Assembly (NCBI GenBank): GCA_046160675.1 | Contig: JBJXHH010000072.1 | Span: forward strand, 1-5,691 | Length of the DNA: 5,691 nt | Source of the DNA: JACMJP01 sp046160675 | GTDB taxonomy: Bacteria; Bacteroidota; Bacteroidia; Chitinophagales; BACL12 | Reading direction: 5' to 3' | Position numbers and translations under genes: made by a program | Notes under the pieces: generated by a model | What the model was told of the DNA's origin: nothing | Seen by the model: only the letters and a program-made list of their open reading frames with translations | Databases searched by the model: none | In this document: in pieces, positions 1-5,691 of the stretch | Layout: each line of letters begins with the position of its first letter | Position numbering within the stretch: position 1 is the first letter of the stretch

Positions 1-1
1 A

Positions 2-139
2 TTCGGCAAACTCATGACAGGTTTTGTTTGGGACGAACTCTTCAAAGAAAATTCAAGAATGATATATAATGCCACTATTGCTAAATCAGGTAAACTCAAC
101 GAGCCATTTTTGTATTTGAGTGATTACGTCACCGGATAA
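2..139 (+). CDS. 3' end of an unrecognised gene (partial at the left edge)
   Basis: A reading frame is open from the left edge and gives 45 residues before a TAA stop at 137-139. It reads FGKLMTGFVWDELF at the start of the window and ends in FLYLSDYVTG. I do not recognise a family from this tail. It is soluble in character, with mixed charged and aromatic residues, no membrane segment, and no sorting-domain pattern at the C terminus. An ATG at 14-16 lies in frame, so a separate 41-residue gene is formally possible, but a truncated longer gene is more likely because the frame continues to the edge. It points the same way as the next gene, 131 bases downstream, which is too far for obvious coupling. 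No convincing terminator follows it. Its identity needs the sequence to the left. Confidence 0.55.
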   Translation, partial: FGKLMTGFVWDELFKENSRMIYNATIAKSGKLNEPFLYLSDYVTG

Positions 140-141
140 GT

Positions 142-176
142 TTTGTTTACAAGAAAATTAACCTTTATAACATTTG
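142..176 (+). promoter_or_regulatory. Possible Bacteroidota-type promoter for the secreted dehydrogenase gene
   Basis: Bacteroidota housekeeping promoters have TTTG near -33 and TAnnTTTG near -7. Here TTTG lies at 142-145 and TAACATTTG at 168-176, separated by 22 bases. The -7 candidate carries one extra base between TA and TTTG, so it is a near match only. It would leave a leader of roughly 90 bases before the ATG at 271. The gap is rich in T runs, where such short motifs arise by chance, so this is a weak call. Confidence 0.25.
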
Positions 177-270
177 TATTTTTAGTTTTTGTTTTTCATC
201 TTCATCCCGCCATCCGAATTTGCTATCTCTCACACACCGGATTTATTTATTAACCATTTAAAAAATTAGT

Positions 271-1911
271 ATGACTAAGACAATTTGTACAATTGCCTTC
301 GCCATTATTACACACATGCTTTTTGCCCAGCCCGACCTTGCGCTGGTTTCCATCGCTTCAGGATTTAATGAACCAGTTGCCGTACGCAATGCCGGGGACG
401 ACAGGTTTTTTATTGTTGAAAAAGACGGTGCCATAAAAATTTTACATGCTGACGGTACTGTCACAACATTCATGGACATTAACTCAAGAGTGGGCTCCGG
501 TGGTGGCGAACAAGGATTACTCGGACTGGCATTTCATCCTGATTATGATGTAAACGGGTATTTTTATGTGAACTACACAAACAATTCAGGCGACACCAGA
601 ATTTCGAGGTTCAGCGTTGACGCTGGAAATCCTGATCTGGGAAATTCGACAGCTGAATCTATTCTCCTTACCATCTCTCAACCATTCAGTAATCACAATG
701 GCGGAGATCTTGCATTCGGGCCTGAGGGATATTTATATATCCCCACAGGAGATGGCGGTAGTGGTGATGATCCCGGCAACAGGGCGCAGGATATTACTGC
801 ACAAAAACTTGGAAAAATATTGAGGATAGATGTTGATGGGGTAAGCCCCTATGCTATTCCTGCAGACAACCCCTTTGTGGGAGTAACAGGCGATGATGAG
901 ATATGGGCTTACGGCCTGCGCAATCCCTGGCGTTTCAGTTTCGACAGGCTTACGGGTGATATGTACACTGCTGATGTAGGGCAAGGCGAATGGGAGGAAA
1001 TGAATGTTCAACTGGCTTCTTCTGCGGGAGGAGAAAATTACGGATGGAGATGTTATGAGGGAAACGAGGAATACATTACTTCGCTATGCGATCTCGGCGA
1101 CCCGTTCGTATTTCCTGCCTTTGCTTACACTCACTCTTTTGCCATCGGTGGTTATTCTATTACAGGAGGGTATGTATACAGGGGAAGCGAATTTGCCGGT
1201 ATGTATGGGTATTATATTTTTTGTGATTATGTAAGCGGAAATTTCTGGACGATGATCTCCGATGGTGCCGGTGGCTGGACAACTGCATTACAAGCCGGGC
1301 TAGAAAGTGATATTTCTTCTTTTGGCGAAGGCGCAGATGGCGAAATATACGCCTGCGATCTTTCAAGCGGGGAAATTTATCACATCATTGACGAAAACTG
1401 TGGTGCTGTTTGGGGAGTAGAAGTAACAGGAGTCACTTCTACTTCAGCAACTATCAGTTGGCAGGATGTAGGTTCTGCATCCTACAAAGTACAGTATCGC
1501 ATTTCCGGCACCGCATGGACAACTGTGAGTACTTCCGGTAGCTTAGTTTCGCTTACCGGGCTTACCCCGTCAGCAAACTATACATTCAGAATAAAAAATA
1601 AATGCCCGGGAGTAGCAGGCCAGTTCACTAAAAACGGAACTTTTACTACTGCGCCTTTGAAGGGAACGATTCCAGAAGAAACTCTTTCAGCACAGTTTGT
1701 TTCAAATTTTGGGAATGGGGAATTTCTTCTGGAAACAGGACTTGAAAATGTAACTGTACTATTGCACAACATAACAGGCGCTTTGATTTTAGAGAAAAAC
1801 ATGAGCAACGGAGACGCTTTAGATGTATCTTCTTTAGCAAAAGGCATATACATAGCTGCCTTTGCGAAAGATGGGAGGATTATAAGCAGGCAGGAGCTAG
1901 TGGTGCAGTGA
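271..1911 (+). CDS. Secreted glucose/sorbosone dehydrogenase-like beta-propeller with FN3 and T9SS-type C-terminal domain
   Basis: This 546-residue protein belongs to the GSDH family (soluble PQQ glucose dehydrogenase, Asd/YliI and HHIP-like proteins), whose characterised members oxidise sugars outside the cytoplasm. Residues 1-19 form a signal peptide ending MLFA before Q20. The propeller spans about 24-375, with GEQGLLGLAFHPDY (79-92), SNHNGGDLAFGPEG (140-153), IPTGDGG (157-163), LGKILRIDVDG (180-190), GLRNPWRFSFD (215-225), ENYGWRCYEG (255-264) and ADGEIY (355-360). H142 and R217-N218 match the catalytic His and Arg-Asn pair of soluble glucose dehydrogenase. Several other PQQ contacts appear absent, so the cofactor is uncertain. 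An FN3 domain covers about 377-462, with C377 and C445 placed as in FN3 repeats that carry a disulfide. Residues 472-546 resemble a T9SS type A sorting domain (LAKGIYIAAF, then a short basic and hydrophobic end), although the usual PNP motif is degenerate. The start fits the signal peptide; an AT-rich stretch without Shine-Dalgarno precedes it. It is probably exported to the cell surface or medium. The substrate is unknown. Confidence 0.93.
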   Translation: MTKTICTIAFAIITHMLFAQPDLALVSIASGFNEPVAVRNAGDDRFFIVEKDGAIKILHADGTVTTFMDINSRVGSGGGEQGLLGLAFHPDYDVNGYFYVNYTNNSGDTRISRFSVDAGNPDLGNSTAESILLTISQPFSNHNGGDLAFGPEGYLYIPTGDGGSGDDPGNRAQDITAQKLGKILRIDVDGVSPYAIPADNPFVGVTGDDEIWAYGLRNPWRFSFDRLTGDMYTADVGQGEWEEMNVQLASSAGGENYGWRCYEGNEEYITSLCDLGDPFVFPAFAYTHSFAIGGYSITGGYVYRGSEFAGMYGYYIFCDYVSGNFWTMISDGAGGWTTALQAGLESDISSFGEGADGEIYACDLSSGEIYHIIDENCGAVWGVEVTGVTSTSATISWQDVGSASYKVQYRISGTAWTTVSTSGSLVSLTGLTPSANYTFRIKNKCPGVAGQFTKNGTFTTAPLKGTIPEETLSAQFVSNFGNGEFLLETGLENVTVLLHNITGALILEKNMSNGDALDVSSLAKGIYIAAFAKDGRIISRQELVVQ

Positions 1912-1958
1912 GGAAGGTTGTTTGCAGATGTATAGTTTTCGAACTTGGGACTTAAAAT

Positions 1959-1988
1959 AAAACCCCCCGTAGTAATTCGGAGGGTTTT
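1959..1988. terminator. Bidirectional intrinsic terminator between convergent genes
   Basis: Arms AAAACCCCCCG (1959-1969) and CGGAGGGTTTT (1978-1988) pair over 11 positions around an 8-base loop (1970-1977). On the + strand there is one C/A mismatch (1966 with 1981), and a T run ends at 1989. On the - strand transcript the same position becomes a G-U wobble, so all 11 positions pair, and the stem is followed by UUUUAUUUU-like sequence. It lies 47 bases after the + strand dehydrogenase stop and 25 bases beyond the stop of the - strand membrane protein gene, so it suits both. It should be stronger for the - strand gene. Confidence 0.85.
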
Positions 1989-2013
1989 TCTATGCCACTT
2001 GCTTATTTATAAA

Positions 2014-2442
2014 CTATCTTGGAAGGATTGCTATTTTCTTTGGGTCAGAAGAATCAATTTTTACATTAAGGGTCCTGCCGCTTTGAAACATATGAAGGGT
2101 TTCTTTTTCTACATTATGTTTCACTTCCACCTCGTAAGGTACCTTGTTTTGGTGTCTAATTTCAAGCTTAAGCTTGAGGCGGGGGTTATGATTTATGGTG
2201 ATACCCGTGTCAGTTACGTTCATGATTATGGCCATGGCGGGTTCACCATCTTTCATGATAGTGCTTTCTATAACAGCGGGCCTGAAAAAGAACCAGTAGC
2301 CTACAAACGCAACAGCAACAGTGAGCAGTAAGGCTGTGAGCCCAAATCTGATTTCAATTAATGTGAGTATACCTGTAATAAGTACCGCTGCTCCGGCAAA
2401 AATCCAGATGGAATAGTTTGGAAGTGCGTATTGTTTCACCAT
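2014..2442 (-). CDS. Small two-helix membrane protein of unknown function
   Basis: This 142-residue protein has two predicted transmembrane helices at about 10-30 (SIWIFAGAAVLITGILTLIE) and 34-53 (GLTALLLTVAVAFVGYWFFF), followed by a soluble, beta-rich domain from about 57 to the end. That domain shows a pattern I have seen in many uncharacterised bacterial membrane proteins: a GEPAMAIIMNV stretch (66-76), DTGITINHNPRLKLKLEI (78-95), PYEVEV (102-107), a central SGRTLNVKID (121-130) and a final DPKKIAILP (133-141). It resembles the domain found in proteins with 'PG..vpV..DP.dP..v' endings. No catalytic motif is visible and no function can be given. The ATG at 2442 is preceded on its strand by AT-rich sequence without Shine-Dalgarno. 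It is transcribed divergently from the lipid operon and convergently to the dehydrogenase, ending just before the shared terminator. It is probably its own transcription unit. The overlapping + strand frame at 1945-2331 is a shadow. Confidence 0.85.
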   Translation of the reverse strand: MVKQYALPNYSIWIFAGAAVLITGILTLIEIRFGLTALLLTVAVAFVGYWFFFRPAVIESTIMKDGEPAMAIIMNVTDTGITINHNPRLKLKLEIRHQNKVPYEVEVKHNVEKETLHMFQSGRTLNVKIDSSDPKKIAILPR

Positions 2443-2664
2443 GGTTATAAACTTTATTTATGTATGTATACGAAAAAATTAAGCCAAATGTTCACCGGTA
2501 CCAAAAAATAATCATCAATTAATTCAAAACTTTACCAGTGGGTTTTAGGTAGGTTGACGACATAAAGAAGATATAAATGAGGTTCAATACGTTGCATTTC
2601 AGTAAGCCAATTGAGGAAAGAGTGAAAGGAAAAGCTAGTATTTTCACGGCGCATAAAAAAAAGA
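2443..2664. promoter_or_regulatory. Divergent intergenic region carrying both promoters
   Basis: These 222 bases separate the starts of two divergent genes, so by layout they should contain the promoter of the small membrane protein gene (leftward) and that of the methyltransferase operon (rightward). I found no exact TTTG / TAnnTTTG pair for either direction. The best leftward candidate is TATTTTTTG on the - strand (2510-2502), with TTTG at 2528-2525, but the spacing of 14 bases is short. On the + strand nothing better than a two-mismatch -7 element is present. No clear inverted repeat of operator size and no riboswitch-like fold stands out. An alternative sigma factor for the operon is possible but unproven. 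Confidence 0.4.
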
Positions 2665-3702
2665 ATGAACTGGCAACTGAAGTTTGTAGAAAAAAACCTA
2701 ATCCCGGATTGGATCATACGCAATCGCATCAGGGCATTGCTTTCACAAAGATTACAGGACGAAACAAAACCTTCACAAGAATTACAGAAAGCGCACCTGC
2801 TCCAACTGATACATGATCTCAAGAATTCGCCCATTGCCATAGAAACAAAGGCTGCAAATGAGCAGCATTATGAGGTTCCTGCAGAATTTTTCAAGCATGT
2901 GATGGGTAGATTTATGAAGTATTCGTCTTGTTACTGGAATGAAAAAACCATTACACTGAGTGATGCCGAAAAGTTGGCCCTTGAAATAACTTCCGGCAGA
3001 GCGGACGTTCGGGATGGTATGCGGGTTTTGGAACTAGGCTGCGGGTGGGGCAGCCTCACTATGTTTTTAGCTGAAAAGTTTCCTTCTCTGAAAATAACCG
3101 GTGTATCCAATTCTACCGGGCAGAAGAAATATATTGAGGAACAATGCCGGCAGCGGGGTTTACGAAATGTAGAGATTATAACGGCAGATATGAATGTGTT
3201 CACTATTGATAAAAAATTTGACAGGGTGATTTCTGTGGAGATGTTTGAACACATGAGAAATTATGAGAAACTCCTGGAAAAGATCGCAGGGTTTCTGGAG
3301 CCGGAGGGGAAATTATTTGTACATATCTTCACTCATAAAGTGTTTACATACTTTTTTGATGTCAAAGATGCAAACGACTGGATGAGTAAATATTTTTTCA
3401 CAGGAGGCATAATGCCATCTGATGCATTGTTGTTTTATTTTAATAAACATATGAAAGTTGTAAACCACTGGAATTGGGACGGGACGCATTATGAAAAAAC
3501 TGCTAATGCCTGGCTACAGAACATGGACAAACATAAAAGAGAAATACTTCCCATATTATCAGGAGTCTATGGCGAAAAACAAACCCTGAAGTGGTGGGTC
3601 TACTGGCGAATATTTTTCATGGCATGTGCCGAACTGTGGGGTTATAATAATGGCAAAGAGTGGTTTGTGAGCCATTACCTGTTTGAGAAAAATACAAAGT
3701 GA
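2665..3702 (+). CDS. Cyclopropane-fatty-acid-synthase-family SAM methyltransferase
   Basis: This 345-residue protein belongs to the CFA synthase / mycolic acid cyclopropane synthase family (COG2230), which transfers a methyl group from S-adenosylmethionine to the double bond of an unsaturated phospholipid acyl chain at the inner face of the membrane. The N terminus (EKNLIPDWIIRNRIRALL, 9-26) is typical of the shorter branch of the family and supports the ATG at 2665; the frame is closed by a TGA at 2623 with no other start between. HYEVPAEFF (68-76) and YSSCYW (86-91) precede the SAM-binding motif VLELGCGWGSL (121-131). E195 in MFEHM, H220 in FVHIF and Y276 in THYEKT match the E. coli CFA active-site Glu, His and Tyr. 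The expected bicarbonate-ligand Cys appears to be Ser88, with Cys89 next to it. At 345 residues it is shorter than E. coli CFA (382). The product could be a cyclopropane, a methyl-branched alkene or a methylene fatty acid. It is the first gene of a tight trio with the FAD and DUF1365 genes. Confidence 0.93.
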   Translation: MNWQLKFVEKNLIPDWIIRNRIRALLSQRLQDETKPSQELQKAHLLQLIHDLKNSPIAIETKAANEQHYEVPAEFFKHVMGRFMKYSSCYWNEKTITLSDAEKLALEITSGRADVRDGMRVLELGCGWGSLTMFLAEKFPSLKITGVSNSTGQKKYIEEQCRQRGLRNVEIITADMNVFTIDKKFDRVISVEMFEHMRNYEKLLEKIAGFLEPEGKLFVHIFTHKVFTYFFDVKDANDWMSKYFFTGGIMPSDALLFYFNKHMKVVNHWNWDGTHYEKTANAWLQNMDKHKREILPILSGVYGEKQTLKWWVYWRIFFMACAELWGYNNGKEWFVSHYLFEKNTK

Positions 3703-3717
3703 TTACTGAGTAGATCA

Positions 3718-4977
3718 ATGGAAAAAATAGCAATAATTGGGACAGGTATAGCGGGTATGGGTTGCGCATATTTCATCAATCCCCATTTTGACATCACTGT
3801 ATTTGAACAGAATGAATATATAGGGGGACATTCCAATACTTATTATTTTCAGGAAGACCAAAGGCTCATACCCATTGACACAGGTTTTATTGTTTGCAAC
3901 AATGAGAATTATCCCTTGCTGATGCGACTTTTCGGTGAATTAAAAGTGCCGTTGAAAAAAACCAAAATGAGTTTTTCTGCACAGGTCATTGACAGGAAGT
4001 TAGAATATTGCGGAAGCAGTTTAAATCAGTTGTTTACGCAGAGGAAAAACCTGGTTTCTCCAAGATACATTCGTTTTTTGTCGCATTTAAGTAAGTTCAA
4101 TAAACAATGTATTGAAGTATTGTCTGATGATAGTCTGCAGAATTTATCAATAGAGGAGTACTGTAAAAAAAGAAAATATCATGAAGATCTTCTTAACTGG
4201 TATTTGTTGCCCATGAGTTCAGCCCTCTGGAGTACTCCACCTGAAACAACTGTACATTTTCCAGTGTTGAGTTTAGTACGATTCTTTAAAAATCATGGTT
4301 TTTTGGGATTGAACACTCAATTTCAATGGTTCACAGTTGATGGTGGAAGTGAAGAATACAAGAAGCGTTTGACAGTATCTTTTCAAAATAAGATCAGGAC
4401 AAATACTAAAATTATCTCGGTAAGAAGAAATGAAAATAATGTTGAACTGAAAACGGGAAATGGTGAAATGTTTCAGTTTGACAAAGTGATCTTCGCTGGG
4501 CATGCAGATCAGATGTTGCAGATAATGGCTGATGCTTCAGTAAAGGAAAATGAATTGTTATCAACTTTCCGATATGAAAAAAACACGGCCACCCTACATA
4601 CGGATACTTCACTCATGCCTCAAAAAAAACTTGCCTGGAGTAGTTGGAATTACAGAATAGACGGACCCACCGGCAAACAGCAGCCCTGCTGCACATACTG
4701 GATGAATTCCCTGCAAGGAGTGTCTGAAAAGAAAAATTATTTCATAACTATAAATGGAGTTGAAAACATAGATCCTGCTTCTATCATTAAACAATTTGAA
4801 TATGAACACCCCATCTTTACAGTAGAAGCAATGAAAAAACAAAAAATGTTATACGAATTGAATGCAGGAAACCAGGTTTATTTTTGCGGAAGTTATTTCA
4901 GGTTCGGGTTCCATGAAGATGCATTTATGAGCGCAGTACATGTTTGTGAAAAAATATTGCAGAAAAAAGTATTTTAA
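3718..4977 (+). CDS. FAD-dependent amine-oxidase-like oxidoreductase (COG2907 type)
   Basis: This 419-residue flavoprotein has an N-terminal Rossmann motif, IAIIGTGIAGMGCAY (4-18), with GxGxxG at 8-13. The acidic residue that binds the FAD ribose is E30 (TVFEQNEYIGGHSNT, 27-41). Further family signatures are DTGFIVCN (54-61), MSSALWSTPP (166-175), VDGGSEEY (207-214), VIFAGHADQML (257-267), LHTDTSLMP (293-301), WSSWNYR (307-313), YWMNSLQG (327-334) and the C-terminal FAD-contact region CGSYFRFGFHEDAFMSA (390-406). Together these identify the predicted NAD/FAD-binding proteins of COG2907, related to amine oxidases and phytoene desaturases. There is no signal peptide, so it is cytoplasmic or peripheral to the inner membrane. 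The length is normal for the family and no motif is broken. It starts 15 bases after the methyltransferase stop and ends 8 bases before the DUF1365 start. A role in oxidising, desaturating or reducing a methylated acyl chain is an inference from this context; the exact reaction is unknown. Confidence 0.93.
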   Translation: MEKIAIIGTGIAGMGCAYFINPHFDITVFEQNEYIGGHSNTYYFQEDQRLIPIDTGFIVCNNENYPLLMRLFGELKVPLKKTKMSFSAQVIDRKLEYCGSSLNQLFTQRKNLVSPRYIRFLSHLSKFNKQCIEVLSDDSLQNLSIEEYCKKRKYHEDLLNWYLLPMSSALWSTPPETTVHFPVLSLVRFFKNHGFLGLNTQFQWFTVDGGSEEYKKRLTVSFQNKIRTNTKIISVRRNENNVELKTGNGEMFQFDKVIFAGHADQMLQIMADASVKENELLSTFRYEKNTATLHTDTSLMPQKKLAWSSWNYRIDGPTGKQQPCCTYWMNSLQGVSEKKNYFITINGVENIDPASIIKQFEYEHPIFTVEAMKKQKMLYELNAGNQVYFCGSYFRFGFHEDAFMSAVHVCEKILQKKVF

Positions 4978-4985
4978 CCGGCAAC

Positions 4986-5691
4986 ATGAACAATGATTCA
5001 TATTTATATCAATGCCTTGTGATGCACAACCGGCTTGCCCCGAAACAGCATAGGTTTGCTTACAACATTTTCATGTTTTATCTAGATATTGATGTGTTGG
5101 ATGCTACAGCAAAAAAATTATTCCTGTTTTCAAGAAACAAATTCAATATCTTCAACTTTAGAGATGATGACCATTTTAAATTCCCAAAAGGTGATGCAAG
5201 AAATAAACTTCCGGTTAGAGAAAAACTGAACAATTACCTGGCTGAAAAGAATATTCTCCCTCCACACAAAGCCTTTCTTATAACTCATGTACGCATGTTT
5301 GGCCATGTGTTCAATCCGGTTAGTTTTTATTATTGTTTTAATGAACAGGGAGCCTGCAATTATGTTGTTACCGAGATAAGTAATACCTACGGGGAGATGA
5401 AATTATTTCTTGTTGAGGATAAAAAGGGCGAAACATTTGAGCAAAATGATGTGAAATATTTTTATGTGAGCCCATTTACTGAATTAGATACGGAGTTTGA
5501 GTTCAGGTATAAAGTGCCAGATGAAAAAATGAATATCCAGATCAATGTGAACGATAAGCAAGGAAATCGTTTCTTTATCAGCACCCTTACCGGCAGACGA
5601 AGACAATTAACTGATGGGCGTTTGTTATTGTATATTTTTCGCTTTCCCTTTGTAACTTTAAAAATAATTGGTGGCATACACTGGCAGGCAT
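4986..5691 (+). CDS. DUF1365 family protein (partial at the right edge)
   Basis: The frame is open from the ATG at 4986 to the end of the window and gives 235 residues without a stop. It carries the conserved blocks of DUF1365 in order: MHNRLAPKQHRFAY (13-26) with the H-x-R near the start, LDID (33-36), the basic stretch ending in REKLNNYL (78-85), ITHVRMFGHVFNPVSFYYCF (99-118), VTEISNTYGEM (128-138), KYFYVSPFTE (157-166), STLTGRR (199-205) and IHWQA (231-235). The last block normally sits near the C terminus, so probably only a short tail is missing. There is no signal peptide or clear membrane helix. No reaction is established for DUF1365. The invariant His, Asn and Arg residues suggest an enzyme or ligand-binding protein rather than a scaffold, but that is inference. 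It begins 8 bases after the FAD gene and is almost certainly cotranscribed with it. The start is chosen because the upstream gene ends there and the family's H-x-R motif follows closely. Confidence 0.92.
   Translation, partial: MNNDSYLYQCLVMHNRLAPKQHRFAYNIFMFYLDIDVLDATAKKLFLFSRNKFNIFNFRDDDHFKFPKGDARNKLPVREKLNNYLAEKNILPPHKAFLITHVRMFGHVFNPVSFYYCFNEQGACNYVVTEISNTYGEMKLFLVEDKKGETFEQNDVKYFYVSPFTELDTEFEFRYKVPDEKMNIQINVNDKQGNRFFISTLTGRRRQLTDGRLLLYIFRFPFVTLKIIGGIHWQA

Larger units (their letters stand above)
2665..5691 (+). other. Three-gene membrane-lipid-modification operon (right end outside window)
   Basis: The methyltransferase, FAD oxidoreductase and DUF1365 genes lie on one strand with gaps of only 15 and 8 bases, no terminator between them and no room for internal promoters, so they should be cotranscribed. 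The three families recur together in distant phyla. From memory, this is so in M. tuberculosis Rv0447c-Rv0449c beside sigK and in several proteobacterial sigma-E/ChrR-linked clusters. I infer one pathway acting on phospholipid acyl chains. The operon may continue past the right edge. Confidence 0.85.

Noticed and set aside
212..242. ATCCG / CGGAT inverted repeat followed by TTATTTATT, a possible terminator for the left-edge gene
   Set aside because: The stem is only 5 base pairs with a 21-base loop and the T run is interrupted, so it is too weak to call.
258..1011. Several - strand and off-frame + strand frames inside the dehydrogenase gene
   Set aside because: They are shadows of a strongly supported coding frame and show no motifs, helices or start context of their own.
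1945..2331. A 128-residue + strand frame
   Set aside because: It is antisense to the 142-residue membrane protein gene, runs through the terminator, has low-complexity aromatic composition and matches no family. The - strand frame has clear helices and a patterned domain.
2454..2471. TATGTATGTATA tandem-like repeat
   Set aside because: Only two to three short AT-rich units, as expected by chance in an intergenic region.
2502..2528. Leftward TTTG / TATTTTTTG promoter candidate for the small membrane protein gene
   Set aside because: The -7 element has one base too many and the 14-base spacing is several bases short of the usual distance; it is mentioned only as the best available candidate.
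2550..2576. TTGACG followed by TATAAA, resembling an enterobacterial sigma-70 promoter
   Set aside because: The spacing is 12 bases instead of about 17, and this consensus does not apply in Bacteroidota.
2577..2816. A 79-residue + strand frame overlapping the methyltransferase start
   Set aside because: It overlaps the methyltransferase N terminus in another frame, and its composition does not resemble a folded protein. The methyltransferase frame carries the conserved N-terminal motif at this position.

Overview
The window looks like chromosomal DNA from a member of the Bacteroidota. The main reasons are an exported enzyme that ends in a type IX secretion (T9SS) sorting-type domain behind a fibronectin type III domain, AT-rich start regions with no Shine-Dalgarno motif, and close overall similarity of the proteins to types common in Chitinophagales, Saprospirales and Sphingobacteriales. 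The assignment below phylum level is an impression only. There is no sign of a mobile element, CRISPR array, rRNA or tRNA.

Layout. Positions 2-139 are the 3' end of an unrecognised gene on the + strand. After a 131-base gap comes a complete + strand gene (271-1911) for a secreted glucose/sorbosone dehydrogenase-like beta-propeller with an FN3 domain and a C-terminal sorting domain. A bidirectional intrinsic terminator (1959-1988) separates it from a convergent - strand gene (2014-2442) for a small two-helix membrane protein. A 222-base divergent intergenic region (2443-2664) follows. Then comes a tight + strand operon: a cyclopropane-fatty-acid-synthase-family methyltransferase (2665-3702), 15 bases, an FAD-dependent amine-oxidase-like oxidoreductase of the COG2907 type (3718-4977), 8 bases, and a DUF1365 protein (4986 to the right edge, incomplete).

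How the genes work together. The last three genes form a conserved trio. I recall the same families together in Mycobacterium tuberculosis (Rv0447c ufaA1, Rv0448c, Rv0449c, next to sigK) and in proteobacterial sigma-E/ChrR-type stress regulons. In those settings the methyltransferase acts on unsaturated acyl chains of membrane phospholipids, so the trio here most likely makes a methylated, cyclopropanated or further oxidised membrane fatty acid. The roles of the FAD protein and of DUF1365 are not settled. The secreted dehydrogenase and the small membrane protein appear to be separate transcription units with no visible functional link to the trio.

The most notable points are the trio itself in a permuted gene order, a Cys-to-Ser change at the expected bicarbonate-binding position of the methyltransferase, and a 'PQQ dehydrogenase' fold that keeps the catalytic His and the Arg-Asn pair but appears to lack several cofactor-binding residues.
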